A DNA stretch of 8,667 nt. Source: Euryarchaeota archaeon UBA33 (lineage in GTDB: Archaea > Thermoplasmatota > E2 > DHVEG-1). The DNA lies in NCBI GenBank assembly GCA_002506745.1, contig DAYE01000048.1:24751-33417 (forward strand), written 5' to 3'. Below, piece by piece: positions 1 through 5,966 of the stretch (position 1 is its first letter; each line of letters opens with the position of its first letter). The translations under genes and the position numbers were made by a program. Under the pieces are notes generated by a model. It was not told the DNA's origin and made no database searches. It saw nothing but the letters and a program-made list of their open reading frames with translations.

Positions 1-50
1 AGGACAAGACTCTGAATCTTGCGCCGTTGACCATGCTTGGCTACCCCTGC
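1..50 (-). tRNA. tRNA-Leu (anticodon CAG), 5' part, cut by window edge
   Basis: Read on the minus strand from position 50, the sequence has a 5' acceptor strand GCAGGGG (50-44), then TA. A D arm follows with GCC/GGC pairing around a loop containing GGTCAA. The anticodon stem is CAAGA (21-17) paired with TCTTG (9-5), closing the 7-base loop TTCAGAG, so the anticodon is CAG (14-12), reading CUG leucine codons. No intron interrupts the anticodon loop. The start of the long variable arm typical of tRNA-Leu, and all of the 3' half, lie beyond the window. The anticodon identity and class II D-arm pattern agree, so the leucine call is strong although the gene is incomplete. Confidence 0.88.
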
Positions 51-78
51 TTTTTTCTAACCACCATTCATTCATCCC

Positions 79-86
79 TATTTTAG
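79..86 (-). promoter_or_regulatory. TATA box for tRNA-Leu
   Basis: On the minus strand CTAAAATA lies about 29-36 nt upstream of the mature tRNA 5' end (position 50). This is roughly where an archaeal TATA box would sit if transcription starts a few bases before the mature end. It was found by position and composition only. Confidence 0.4.
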
Positions 87-185
87 CTTGTCGTGTGGAA
101 AAAGAATCATTCATAAGACGTAATAGATCATTCTTCACAATTCGCATATTTTAATTACTCAAAATTCTCTCCATATCATTTTAGA

Positions 186-200
186 CGAAATATTTAAATA
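186..200 (+). promoter_or_regulatory. BRE/TATA promoter of the surface-protein gene
   Basis: CGAAA followed by TATTTAAATA is a good archaeal BRE plus TATA element. It predicts transcription start near 220-225 and a leader of about 45 nt that contains the ribosome binding site GAGGGGG (252-258), 8 nt before the ATG at 267. A second AT-rich stretch (TTATAAATAT, 241-250) is too close to the start codon to be the main TATA box. Confidence 0.6.
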
Positions 201-266
201 CGATCTATTAATATTAGATGTCTATAATTAATTAAACTAATTATAAATATCGAGGGGGAATAACAC

Positions 267-2048
267 ATGCGAAGTAATAGTAGAAAAAAAGTATTAGCTT
301 CAATAACAACAATAGCATTTATTTGTGCAGCTTTTATACCGACTGTCCATTCTCAGCTAGGAACTGTAGCTGTACATCAAACGCCACAGATTACAATCGG
401 TCAGAATGCCGTTCAAGAAACGATAACAAATCTTTTAAATAAATACGAAGAAAACATTGTCAAGACATCACCGCAAAATAATCCCTTACCTTTAGATATT
501 GATCCACCAAATATACATCTTCCACCGGGTCAATTGACGATGAAGGTGTTTAGTTCAACGACAAGTTATTTCCGTACACAGCTATTCAACGTCCCAGCCG
601 GCTACGAAGTCTCAAATGGAAATTATTCAGGTTGGTGCAGCGATAGTGCTCATACAATTAATTTGAATACCCCCTATCAAGTAACTCTTTACTCAAGTTA
701 TTATGCATCACTCCCCCCGCATCTCTATCATCAGAATTGGAGCAAAGTGAATTACATTTTAAACCATAAAGTTGGTACTGATTGGCATCAGGTAGAATAT
801 GCGATTCTCTACATTCTAAACTTTGGGAATCAGGGGCTCAATACCAATGGATGGACCATGGTAAATGATGCAATAGCATATGGTGGAAGCTACGTTCCTG
901 GTGGTGGTGAAATTATCGCGGTCATTGCAGATGCTGGTACCACGGTTCAACGTACCATATTCGAGTTGACTGTACCTACTTATACGCTTTCAATTGCAAT
1001 CAATGGAGAAGGAATTGTAGATACAGATCCTGATGAAACCGTCTATACCTATGGGGAACTCGTTGACCTTACTGCAACACCCGATCCTGGCTGGTCTTTC
1101 AGCCAATGGAGTGGGGATCTCTCTGGAACTACTAATCCAACCACGATTGCTATGGCCGGTAACAAAGCAGTAACAGCAACATTTACCCAATGCATCTACA
1201 CGTTGTCGGTGAGTGTTGATCCTGTTGATGGTGGGTCTGTTGGTGTGGTTCCGGGTGCTCCGTATTATTATGGGACTGTGGTGACGTTGACTGCTTCTGC
1301 GAATCCTGGGTATGGTTTTGATCATTGGAGTGGTGATGCTTCTGGGACAAATCCTGTGGTGATTGTGACGATGACTAGTGATAAATCTGTGACTGCACAT
1401 TTCGTAAAAATTGAATACAAACTTTCAGTTATCATCGATGGTCAAGGAACTGTCATTAAAGATCCGGCACAAACAACATATCCGTATAACAGCGTCGTTG
1501 AACTTACTGCAATACCAGATGCAGACTGGGTTTTCAGCTCATGGGGCGGAGATCTCACTGGTAACGAAAATCCTCAAAATATCACGATGAACGCGAATAA
1601 AACAGTGACAGCCTATTTCACATATAACGGGGATGATACAACACCGCCTGTTGTCAAAATAGTAAAACCAGGAAACAACGGTTTTTACATCTTTAACAAG
1701 CTTATCATCGCCTTTGGAATGATACCGATGCCAGTTATTGTCCAGATGATAACAATCGAAGTAAATGCATCTGACAATGAATCAGGGATAGACCACGTAG
1801 AGTTCCTCGTCGACGGCGTATCAAAAAGCATAGACGATACAGCACCATATTCATACGACTGGAGAGAGGTAATTTCTGGAAAGCATACCATCACCGTCAA
1901 AGCAGTCGATGAAGCAGGAAACAGCGCAACAAGCCCTGACCTCTCTGTATTCAAATGGAGATTCCATCCCATGCTCGTTGCCGTAATCTTACTTCTTGGT
2001 ATGATATGGGAAAATGTAAAACCGACTACCACTGCCTCTACCGCTTAA
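267..2048 (+). CDS. Secreted surface protein with three InlB-like repeats and an Ig-like domain
   Basis: A 593-residue exported protein. Residues 1-30 form a Sec signal peptide (basic RSNSRKK, then a hydrophobic core, likely cleaved near HS-Q). Residues about 60-235 form a domain with GWC (Cys124), VNYILNHK and QVEYAILY (175-182). This resembles the WC...QxAIWY pattern of archaeal thioester-domain-like (TQXA) proteins, but weakly. Three roughly 70-residue repeats start at Y239, Y311 and Y384, each with Y-x-LS, VxLTA, a W-S/G-GD turn and K-x-VTA-x-F. These match the divergent InlB B-repeat (Flg_new_2-like) family. Residues about 455-562 are Ig-like (TTPPVV, SGIDHVEFLVDG, GKHTITVKAVDEAGN), as in Big_7. 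A hydrophobic stretch (567-581, HPMLVAVILLLGMIW) near the C-terminus may anchor it. The ATG is chosen because a GAGGGGG ribosome site precedes it. Its role is probably adhesion or cell-surface binding, by inference. Repeat 2 has atypical codon use (see findings). Confidence 0.85.
   Translation: MRSNSRKKVLASITTIAFICAAFIPTVHSQLGTVAVHQTPQITIGQNAVQETITNLLNKYEENIVKTSPQNNPLPLDIDPPNIHLPPGQLTMKVFSSTTSYFRTQLFNVPAGYEVSNGNYSGWCSDSAHTINLNTPYQVTLYSSYYASLPPHLYHQNWSKVNYILNHKVGTDWHQVEYAILYILNFGNQGLNTNGWTMVNDAIAYGGSYVPGGGEIIAVIADAGTTVQRTIFELTVPTYTLSIAINGEGIVDTDPDETVYTYGELVDLTATPDPGWSFSQWSGDLSGTTNPTTIAMAGNKAVTATFTQCIYTLSVSVDPVDGGSVGVVPGAPYYYGTVVTLTASANPGYGFDHWSGDASGTNPVVIVTMTSDKSVTAHFVKIEYKLSVIIDGQGTVIKDPAQTTYPYNSVVELTAIPDADWVFSSWGGDLTGNENPQNITMNANKTVTAYFTYNGDDTTPPVVKIVKPGNNGFYIFNKLIIAFGMIPMPVIVQMITIEVNASDNESGIDHVEFLVDGVSKSIDDTAPYSYDWREVISGKHTITVKAVDEAGNSATSPDLSVFKWRFHPMLVAVILLLGMIWENVKPTTTASTA
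981..1188 (+). repeat. InlB-like repeat 1 (coding)
   Basis: Encodes residues 239 to about 307, from YTLSIAING to KAVTATFT. Codon third positions are mixed: 35 of 69 codons end in A or C. This repeat is the baseline against which repeat 2 stands out. Confidence 0.8.
1197..1407 (+). repeat. InlB-like repeat 2 (coding), atypical codon usage
   Basis: Encodes residues 311 to about 380, YTLSVSVDP to SVTAHFVK. The protein pattern matches its neighbours, but between 1200 and 1394, 63 of 65 codons end in G or T (the exceptions are one ACA and one AAA). The boundaries coincide with the repeat unit, pointing to insertion or replacement by recombination with a differently evolved repeat. Confidence 0.8.
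1416..1623 (+). repeat. InlB-like repeat 3 (coding)
   Basis: Encodes residues 384 to about 452, YKLSVIIDGQG to KTVTAYFT. Protein pattern and A/C-containing codon usage resemble repeat 1, not repeat 2. Confidence 0.78.
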
Positions 2049-2090
2049 ACAGACGATTAGATTTCCGATTAGAGTCAAACTATCAAAAAT

Positions 2091-2166
2091 CCATATTTTT
2101 TTTATTTAATTTAACATCGACAATGGATATATACAATCAGATTATTTTATAAAAATAATAAATCTG
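2091..2166 (+). terminator. T-tract and AT-rich hairpin after the surface-protein gene
   Basis: Forty-eight bases after the stop there is a run of eight T (2096-2103), the usual archaeal intrinsic terminator. Downstream, CAGATT (2138-2143) and AATCTG (2161-2166) form the base of an imperfect AT-rich hairpin that could act as a backup. Nothing else is recognisable between the genes until the rps8e promoter. Confidence 0.45.
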
Positions 2167-2259
2167 TTATATTAAGACACTAATGAGGTTAAACGCGGAG
2201 AATTATTAAAAACCCCAAATCCTTTCATTTTTGTAATCTTTCCCTTAACCGTCCATATC

Positions 2260-2270
2260 CTTTAAATATT
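2260..2270 (+). promoter_or_regulatory. TATA box of rps8e, giving a leaderless mRNA
   Basis: CTTTAAATATT is centred about 27 nt upstream of the ATG at 2292. With standard archaeal spacing, transcription starts at or within 1-2 nt of the start codon. No Shine-Dalgarno sequence is present (TTCATACGGACTTCTC precedes the ATG), which fits a leaderless transcript. Confidence 0.65.
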
Positions 2271-2291
2271 CCTTCTTCATACGGACTTCTC

Positions 2292-2675
2292 ATGGCAGTT
2301 TGGCAAGGTAACTCAAAAAGAAGTATGACTGGACGGCGTATCCGGTATGCACGGAATAAGAGACGATTTGAAATTGGTAAGGAAAGTCACCTGACTACGA
2401 TCGGCGCCATGAAACGTAAACCGTTTAGAACTCGAGGGAATAATATAAAATCTCGGGCTCTTACTGCAGATACCGCTTATGTTGTCGACCCAAAAACCAA
2501 CAAGACCGTCAAAACTGAGATTGTCACCGTCGTCGAAAACTCAGCAAACATCCATTATGTCCGACGAAACATCATGAACAAGGGTGCCATCATCAACACC
2601 AAAATCGGTAAAGCGAAAATCACCTCTCGGCCTGGACAAAGCGGTGTGATTAACGCCGTATTGCTCTCGAAATAA
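2292..2675 (+). CDS. rps8e: 30S ribosomal protein S8e
   Basis: A 127-residue protein of normal length for archaeal S8e, a small-subunit ribosomal protein shared by archaea and eukaryotes. The diagnostic start is WQGNSKRSMTGRRIRYARNK, followed by KRRFEIGKE, a variable basic stretch, RTRGNNIKSRAL, and the C-terminal RNA-binding half with NIHYVRRNIMNKGAIINTKIGKAKITSRPGQSGVINAVLL. The start is fixed by the conserved MAVWQG and by the TATA box at leaderless distance. It is the first gene of a same-strand cluster, with srp19 16 nt downstream and psmA after that. The three genes link translation, membrane targeting and protein degradation. Confidence 0.97.
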   Translation: MAVWQGNSKRSMTGRRIRYARNKRRFEIGKESHLTTIGAMKRKPFRTRGNNIKSRALTADTAYVVDPKTNKTVKTEIVTVVENSANIHYVRRNIMNKGAIINTKIGKAKITSRPGQSGVINAVLLSK

Positions 2676-2691
2676 AACTGTCGTGATCTGA

Positions 2692-2967
2692 ATGGTCTCT
2701 AGAGATGATAATACCTACGTGATATACCCGTTGTATTTTGATCGGTCCATTTCTCGCTTAAAAGGACGAAAGGTCTCACAGAAATATGCGGTAGAAAAGC
2801 CTTCCTTGGAAAACATTGCGAAAGCAGCGAAATCACTTGGGTTAAACCCTATATTGGAAAAAAATGCGGCGCATTCATCGGTTCCCTGGAAACGGGAAGG
2901 ACGTCTACTTATTGAGAAAAAAGGACCAAAAAGTAAGCTTCTCCTGCAGATATCAAACCGACTGTAG
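2692..2967 (+). CDS. srp19: Signal recognition particle 19 kDa protein (SRP19)
   Basis: A 91-residue protein matching archaeal SRP19, which binds helices 6 and 8 of 7S RNA and prepares the particle for SRP54 binding in co-translational targeting. The family pattern is clear: YVIYPLYFD near the start, then RLKGRKVSQKYAVEKPSLENIAKAAKSLGLNP and a C-terminal basic segment GRLLIEKKGPKSKLLLQIS. Length is typical for archaea. It begins 16 nt after rps8e on the same strand and is almost certainly co-transcribed with it. The ATG at 2692 has only a weak upstream GTGAT, so translational coupling to rps8e is plausible. Confidence 0.95.
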   Translation: MVSRDDNTYVIYPLYFDRSISRLKGRKVSQKYAVEKPSLENIAKAAKSLGLNPILEKNAAHSSVPWKREGRLLIEKKGPKSKLLLQISNRL

Positions 2968-2974
2968 TGCAAGA

Positions 2975-2985
2975 AAGTATATAAT
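2975..2985 (+). promoter_or_regulatory. Internal TATA box in front of psmA
   Basis: AGTATATAATC lies in the 59-nt gap between srp19 and psmA. It predicts a start near 3008, giving a leader of about 20 nt that holds the Shine-Dalgarno sequence GGAGATG (3016-3022), 4 nt before the ATG. psmA could therefore be expressed separately as well as by read-through from rps8e. Confidence 0.5.
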
Positions 2986-3026
2986 CTCAACTGAGTATTC
3001 TGATAAAACTCTCTTGGAGATGGGTT

Positions 3027-3746
3027 ATGGAACAATCAGGACAACAATACGATGAAGCAAGTACGATTTTTTCTCCTGATGGAAGATTATATCAAGTGGA
3101 GTATGCGCGAGAAGCGGTCAAGAAAGGCTCTACCACCATGGGTTTCAAATGGAACGATGGTGTGCTACTGCTAGCGCATAAACCCGAGACCAGCAGACTT
3201 GTCAATTTACGATCACTTGAGAAGATCTATCAAATTGATACGCATATCGCCTGTGTCGCGACAGGCCTTGTTGCCGATGGACGGCATCTTGTTGAGATCG
3301 CACGGGAAGAGGCACAGTGGAACAAAGTCCGCTATGATGAGCCTATCTCCGTTAAAGAGCTTGTCACTATCCTCTGCGAATATAAACACATGTATACCCA
3401 GTTTGATGGGGTTCGACCCTTTGGTGTGGTGCTGCTCGTTGGCGGTATCGATATCACCGGTAAACACCTCTTTTCAACAGATCCTTCAGGTGCTTATCTT
3501 GGGTACAAGGCGGTCTGCGAAGGCAAAAAAAGCGACGACGCGATGACCCAGTTTACGAAAAGTTATACTACGGATATCTCTCTGCATCAAGCTCTTGAAC
3601 TCGGTTTTCAGACAATGAAAAAGATAACCAAACCGAAATTCAATGCAGAGATGGTCGAAGCAGCTGTCATTGATGAAAAGACCGGGTACTATAAGCTCTC
3701 AGATGAGATGCTCAAGAAACTAGTAGAAAAGCATTCCTCCGAGTAA
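3027..3746 (+). CDS. psmA: 20S proteasome alpha subunit
   Basis: A 239-residue alpha subunit forming the outer rings and gate of the 20S proteasome, which unfolding ATPases such as PAN open. The alpha-type N-terminal signature is present: YDEASTIFSPDGRLYQVEYA (residues 8-27), then REAVKKGSTTMG. GLVADGRHLV, YTQFDGVRPFGV and DPSGAYLGYKA are family landmarks. Lys66 (in SLEKIYQI) aligns with the Thermoplasma acidophilum Lys66 that binds the HbYX tail of the ATPase. Residue 10 is Glu, where archaeal subunits nearly always have Arg (the YDR gate motif). The ATG is supported by GGAGATG 4 nt upstream. Archaeal psmA often neighbours SBDS and exosome genes; here the next gene converges instead. Confidence 0.97.
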   Translation: MEQSGQQYDEASTIFSPDGRLYQVEYAREAVKKGSTTMGFKWNDGVLLLAHKPETSRLVNLRSLEKIYQIDTHIACVATGLVADGRHLVEIAREEAQWNKVRYDEPISVKELVTILCEYKHMYTQFDGVRPFGVVLLVGGIDITGKHLFSTDPSGAYLGYKAVCEGKKSDDAMTQFTKSYTTDISLHQALELGFQTMKKITKPKFNAEMVEAAVIDEKTGYYKLSDEMLKKLVEKHSSE

Positions 3747-3790
3747 AAAGAATAGGAGCATTACTCGATTTCTAATTTATTTTCCTTTTC
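3740..3790. terminator. Bidirectional terminator hairpin between convergent genes
   Basis: CGAGTAA (3740-3746) and TTACTCG (3761-3767) form a perfect 7-bp inverted repeat with a 14-nt loop. A T-rich run (TTTCTAATTTATTTTCCTTTT) follows on the plus strand, and an AAAAA in the loop gives five T on the minus strand. The left arm overlaps the psmA stop codon. The position between convergent genes supports the call. Confidence 0.5.
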
Positions 3791-4358
3791 GATGCGATTG
3801 GAACAGTCGATGCCGGTGGTAGGGAAACATCGCTTCTCCAACGGATCTGATATCCTCCACAGAATAAAATGCATGGGGATGGATCTTGTGGATTTTATTA
3901 AGAATATCATGAAGGTCTTCCCGGCGGATGACCGCGAAGATAATCTTTACAGGGCCATTGATCCCTTCTGCATCATGGGTGGTGACTCCGTATTCTGATT
4001 CTCGGAGGGATTTGATGAGTTCTGAGGCGTCATGTTTGCAGATGATCCGAACCATGACCATGCCAATTGATAATTTTTCCTCAATGAGCATGCCGATAAA
4101 AGCACCCAATGAGAATCCACCAGCGTACGCAAGGGAGCAGGCCAGGTTATTGAGGTTCTGCATGATTTGCCCAATCGCAAGCAGCCAGATGTTGATCTCA
4201 ACAAACCCAACTAGCGGTGCGATGTATTTGAGTCCATGGGAGACAAAGATGATTCGGAGGGTCCCAAGGCTGACGTCGATGAGTCGAGCTGCAAAAATCA
4301 AGAGAGGAAGAATGACCCATTTGAAGGTATCTGAATTGTAGAATGCTATGAGATCCAT
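3777..4358 (-). CDS. DUF5698/DUF2179 (UPF0316, YebE-like) membrane protein
   Basis: A 193-residue protein. The N-terminal half has three predicted membrane helices (about 14-35, 43-64 and 73-93) with the family-typical RLIDVSLGTLRIIFVSHG, GFVEINIWLLAIGQ and GFSLGAFIGMLIEEKL, matching DUF5698. Residues about 100-175 form a cytoplasmic DUF2179 domain (VRIICKHDASELIKSLRESEYGVTTHDAEG, then PVKIIFAVIRREDLHDILNKI). The architecture matches UPF0316 proteins of bacteria and archaea, whose function is unknown. DUF2179 is a small domain often suspected of ligand sensing. The tail after residue 178 is basic and histidine-rich. The stop lies 30 nt from the psmA stop (convergent). The start is the ATG at 4358, preceded by AGGGG on the minus strand. 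Confidence 0.88.
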   Translation of the reverse strand: MDLIAFYNSDTFKWVILPLLIFAARLIDVSLGTLRIIFVSHGLKYIAPLVGFVEINIWLLAIGQIMQNLNNLACSLAYAGGFSLGAFIGMLIEEKLSIGMVMVRIICKHDASELIKSLRESEYGVTTHDAEGINGPVKIIFAVIRREDLHDILNKIHKIHPHAFYSVEDIRSVGEAMFPYHRHRLFQSHRKGK

Positions 4359-4421
4359 GTTTTTTTTCCCCTATCTCACCTTGTGAGGCTGTCTGCAGGT
4401 ATTGTTTTCCCCTCTATAAAC

Positions 4422-4438
4422 CTTTTATTTTTTATAGT
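4422..4438 (-). promoter_or_regulatory. TATA box of the DUF5698/DUF2179 gene
   Basis: On the minus strand GACTATAAAAAATAAAAG lies about 70-80 nt before the ATG at 4358. It predicts a leader of roughly 45 nt containing AAGGTGAG and AGGGG, both usable ribosome contacts. A nearer TTTATAG (4421-4415) is an alternative. Confidence 0.45.
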
Positions 4439-4478
4439 CCTTTTATTGAAAAAGAGGAATGCAGCGTGGGTAGAAAAG

Positions 4479-4489
4479 TCAATATAAAT
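4479..4489 (+). promoter_or_regulatory. TATA box of the zinc-ribbon gene
   Basis: TCAATATAAAT is centred near 4485, so transcription should begin around 4510. This places the TTG at 4495 upstream of the message and makes the ATG at 4531 the first usable start, behind a leader of about 20 nt without a clear Shine-Dalgarno sequence. Confidence 0.55.
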
Positions 4490-4530
4490 CTTTTTTGATA
4501 TCTGTTCTTGTCAGTCTTCCGTGCGATACT

Positions 4531-4815
4531 ATGAAACAGAAGAAAAAAACTATCGTAAAAAAGGCATTGGTTAAATCCTCAAAATCTAAGGTTTCAAAGA
4601 AAGTCGGACCGACGGTTCAAAAAGTGATGGTTGGTGAGGATGAGTTTTGTCCAACGTGTATGGAATGGCGATCATTTGATGAATTGACCGGGAAATGTAA
4701 AGTCTGCGGACGTATCATTAAAAAGACTGGTGAAAAACGGAAAATCACCGATGAGTATGATCTGAAAGATTTTTCAAATGAACATGATGAACCGACGGAT
4801 TCTGGGGAGTTTTAG
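4531..4815 (+). CDS. Small lysine-rich zinc-ribbon protein
   Basis: A 94-residue protein from the ATG at 4531. The frame stays open to a TTG at 4495, but the TATA box position argues against that start. Three zones are visible: a very basic tail (residues 1-31, 12 Lys, including KQKKKTIVKK and KSSKSKVSKK), a zinc ribbon with Cys40-x2-Cys43, 12 residues, then Cys56-x2-Cys59 (FCPTCMEW, KCKVCGR), and an acidic C-terminus (DEYDLKDFSNEHDEPTDSGEF). The basic tail plus treble-clef-like ribbon suggests binding to nucleic acid or the ribosome. I do not recognise a named family. It is transcribed divergently from the DUF2179 gene and directly borders the recombinase module. Confidence 0.75.
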   Translation: MKQKKKTIVKKALVKSSKSKVSKKVGPTVQKVMVGEDEFCPTCMEWRSFDELTGKCKVCGRIIKKTGEKRKITDEYDLKDFSNEHDEPTDSGEF

Positions 4816-4853
4816 TGTTAATAGTTATTTTGTAAATATTGTAAATATATAAG

Positions 4854-4867
4854 ATTAACTTGTTAAG
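4854..4867 (+). repeat. Left outer boundary repeat (TTAAC-GTTAA palindrome)
   Basis: ATTAACTTGTTAAG, with 5-bp arms TTAAC/GTTAA around a central dinucleotide TT. It is preceded by a tandem GTAAATAT (4832-4839 and 4841-4848). It pairs with 7229-7242 as a near-perfect direct repeat. Local AT-richness raises the chance of coincidence. Confidence 0.4.
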
Positions 4868-4926
4868 TATTTTGATTAACATTAAATTTTCGTGTTAGCA
4901 TAGCACATAGATTAATGCTTATAACA

Positions 4927-4947
4927 TTGCTAGAATTTATCTAGCAT
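4927..4947 (+). repeat. 21-nt motif copy L1
   Basis: Imperfect palindrome with GCTAG/CTAGC arms around AATTTAT. It matches the right-side copy at 7073-7093 in 18 of 21 positions. It lies upstream of the first recombinase gene, so it could be a recombinase binding site, an att half, or an operator. Confidence 0.5.
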
Positions 4948-4969
4948 ATACATAAGAATGTTCAAGATT

Positions 4970-4990
4970 TTGATAGAGAATATTTAGCAT
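4970..4990 (+). repeat. 21-nt motif copy L2
   Basis: Begins TTGATAGAG and ends TTAGCAT. It is 16 of 21 identical to L1 and 14 of 21 to the copy at 7108-7128. The last ten bases, TATTTAGCAT, recur exactly at 7141-7150. It ends about 50 nt before the preferred start of the first recombinase. Confidence 0.4.
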
Positions 4991-5006
4991 GGTTAACATT
5001 ACAAAT

Positions 5007-5016
5007 CTTTTTAAAT
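5007..5016 (+). promoter_or_regulatory. TATA box of recombinase 1 (leaderless start at 5040)
   Basis: CTTTTTAAAT begins 33 nt before the ATG at 5040, almost the same spacing as the rps8e TATA box to its ATG (32 nt). This predicts a leaderless message beginning at 5040. The upstream ATG at 4989 would then not be in the transcript. Confidence 0.5.
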
Positions 5017-5039
5017 TCACAATCGCTTGCAAATGTTGG

Positions 5040-5894
5040 ATGGATGCACAAGCGATTCGCGCAGCAATTTATACAAGAGTATCTACTGAGGAGCAGGCAA
5101 AAGAGGGATTTTCACTCGATGCACAACTCGACAAACTCAGATCCTATTGTAAAGCACGGGATTGGATAGTTGCAGGTGAATATGTCGACGATGGATACTC
5201 CGGTAGAAAAACAAAACGACCAGCTTATATGAAAATGCTTGATGAGATGGACAAATGGGATGCACTTCTCGTCATCAAGATGGACAGAATACACAGGAAC
5301 CAGAAAAATTTCATGTTCATGATGGAGCATCTCAATAAAAATAAAAAAGAATTTGTCTCTATGAGTGAATCGTTTGATACTTCAACTGCGATAGGACGTT
5401 TTGTGATGAATATCATTCAAGGGATTGCTCAATTGGAATCCGAACAAATCGGCGAACGCGTGTACATTGGCATGGAACAAAAAGCAAAAATAAATGGTGG
5501 CGTGCTAGGTTTTAACATACCATACGGTTATGATTATATGGACGGAAAATTAAACGTCAACCAGAAAGAAGCACTGGTGATTAAGAATATTTACTCCTGG
5601 TATTTAGATCACAAGAGCATGGGTGAAATAGTGACAATGCTAAACGATGCAAAAGTTCCTACGAAAAACCAGGGGTTGTGGGCCAAAAAGATGGTTTCTA
5701 CGATATTGAAAAATCCAATCTATTGCGGATATCTTCATTGGGAAAAATATGTAAACAAGAGTGATCACGAACAAATCATTCCCGTGCAATCCTTTAACAC
5801 TGTTCAAGGATTCATCGCGGATCAAGGTGGGAAGCCAGCAGATTTTTTGGCTGAAGAGACCTCAAATCAGTTACTATCGGTCTACCGAAGGTAA
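5040..5894 (+). CDS. Serine recombinase 1 (resolvase plus recombinase domains)
   Basis: A 284-residue site-specific recombinase from the preferred ATG at 5040; an in-frame ATG at 4989 would add 17 residues. The resolvase domain begins IRAAIYTRVSTEEQAKEGFSLDAQ, with the catalytic serine and arginine in YTRVS (residues 13 and 15). DGYSGRKTKRPAY, VIKMDRIHRN and GRFVMNIIQGIAQLESEQIGERV complete the catalytic core. After residue about 150, IPYGYDYMDGKLNV to LKNPIYCGYLHW matches the Recombinase (PF07508) DNA-binding domain. It stops soon after, so the zinc-ribbon and coiled-coil tail of large serine integrases is missing. All core residues look intact. The 5040 start is preferred because family members begin just before the first beta strand and a TATA box sits at leaderless distance. 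It probably works with recombinase 2. Confidence 0.9.
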   Translation: MDAQAIRAAIYTRVSTEEQAKEGFSLDAQLDKLRSYCKARDWIVAGEYVDDGYSGRKTKRPAYMKMLDEMDKWDALLVIKMDRIHRNQKNFMFMMEHLNKNKKEFVSMSESFDTSTAIGRFVMNIIQGIAQLESEQIGERVYIGMEQKAKINGGVLGFNIPYGYDYMDGKLNVNQKEALVIKNIYSWYLDHKSMGEIVTMLNDAKVPTKNQGLWAKKMVSTILKNPIYCGYLHWEKYVNKSDHEQIIPVQSFNTVQGFIADQGGKPADFLAEETSNQLLSVYRR

Positions 5895-5904
5895 CTTTTT
5901 TCAA
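5895..5904 (+). terminator. T-tract after recombinase 1
   Basis: CTTTTTT immediately follows the TAA of recombinase 1, an archaeal-style oligo-T terminator. Together with the TATA box just downstream, it suggests recombinase 2 has its own transcript. Confidence 0.35.
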
Positions 5905-5905
5905 G

Positions 5906-5919
5906 CATAAAATATAAGT
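5906..5919 (+). promoter_or_regulatory. TATA box of recombinase 2
   Basis: CATAAAATATAAGT lies in the 72-nt gap. It predicts a start near 5940 and a leader of about 25 nt that carries the Shine-Dalgarno sequence at 5955-5962. Confidence 0.45.
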
Positions 5920-5954
5920 AATATATCCCATATATGTGTTCTTGTCATATAAAT

Positions 5955-5962
5955 GAGGTGAT
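5955..5962 (+). promoter_or_regulatory. Perfect Shine-Dalgarno that points to an ATA start codon
   Basis: GAGGTGAT complements the 3' end of archaeal 16S rRNA almost fully and ends 4 nt before the ATA at 5967. The ATG overlapping it (5953) is followed at once by AGG TGA and encodes nothing. The only reading frame it can serve is recombinase 2 from ATA. Confidence 0.75.
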
Positions 5963-5966
5963 TTAA

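Noticed and set aside
1..266. tRNA-Leu as the integration site of an element covering this window
   Set aside because: No repeat of the tRNA 3' end can be assessed because that end is outside the window, and the genes next to it include ordinary housekeeping genes.
990..1400. Long open frame on the minus strand opposite the InlB-like repeats
   Set aside because: It lies wholly antisense to a convincing secreted protein. The deduced product is a low-complexity Arg/His/Ile-rich sequence with no domain, and no promoter or ribosome site is present.
3792..4341. Two plus-strand open frames opposite the DUF2179 gene
   Set aside because: They are antisense shadows of a protein with clear membrane helices and a known domain pair; no promoter or ribosome site supports them.
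4495..4530. TTG start for the zinc-ribbon protein
   Set aside because: The TATA box at 4480-4488 predicts transcription starting downstream of 4495, and a TTG without a Shine-Dalgarno sequence is unlikely compared with ATG 4531.
4989..5039. Upstream ATG at 4989 as the start of recombinase 1
   Set aside because: The extra 17 residues (NLFKFTIACKCW and so on) do not resemble family N-termini, the ATG overlaps repeat copy L2, and the TATA box at 5007 fits a leaderless start at 5040. It cannot be fully excluded.
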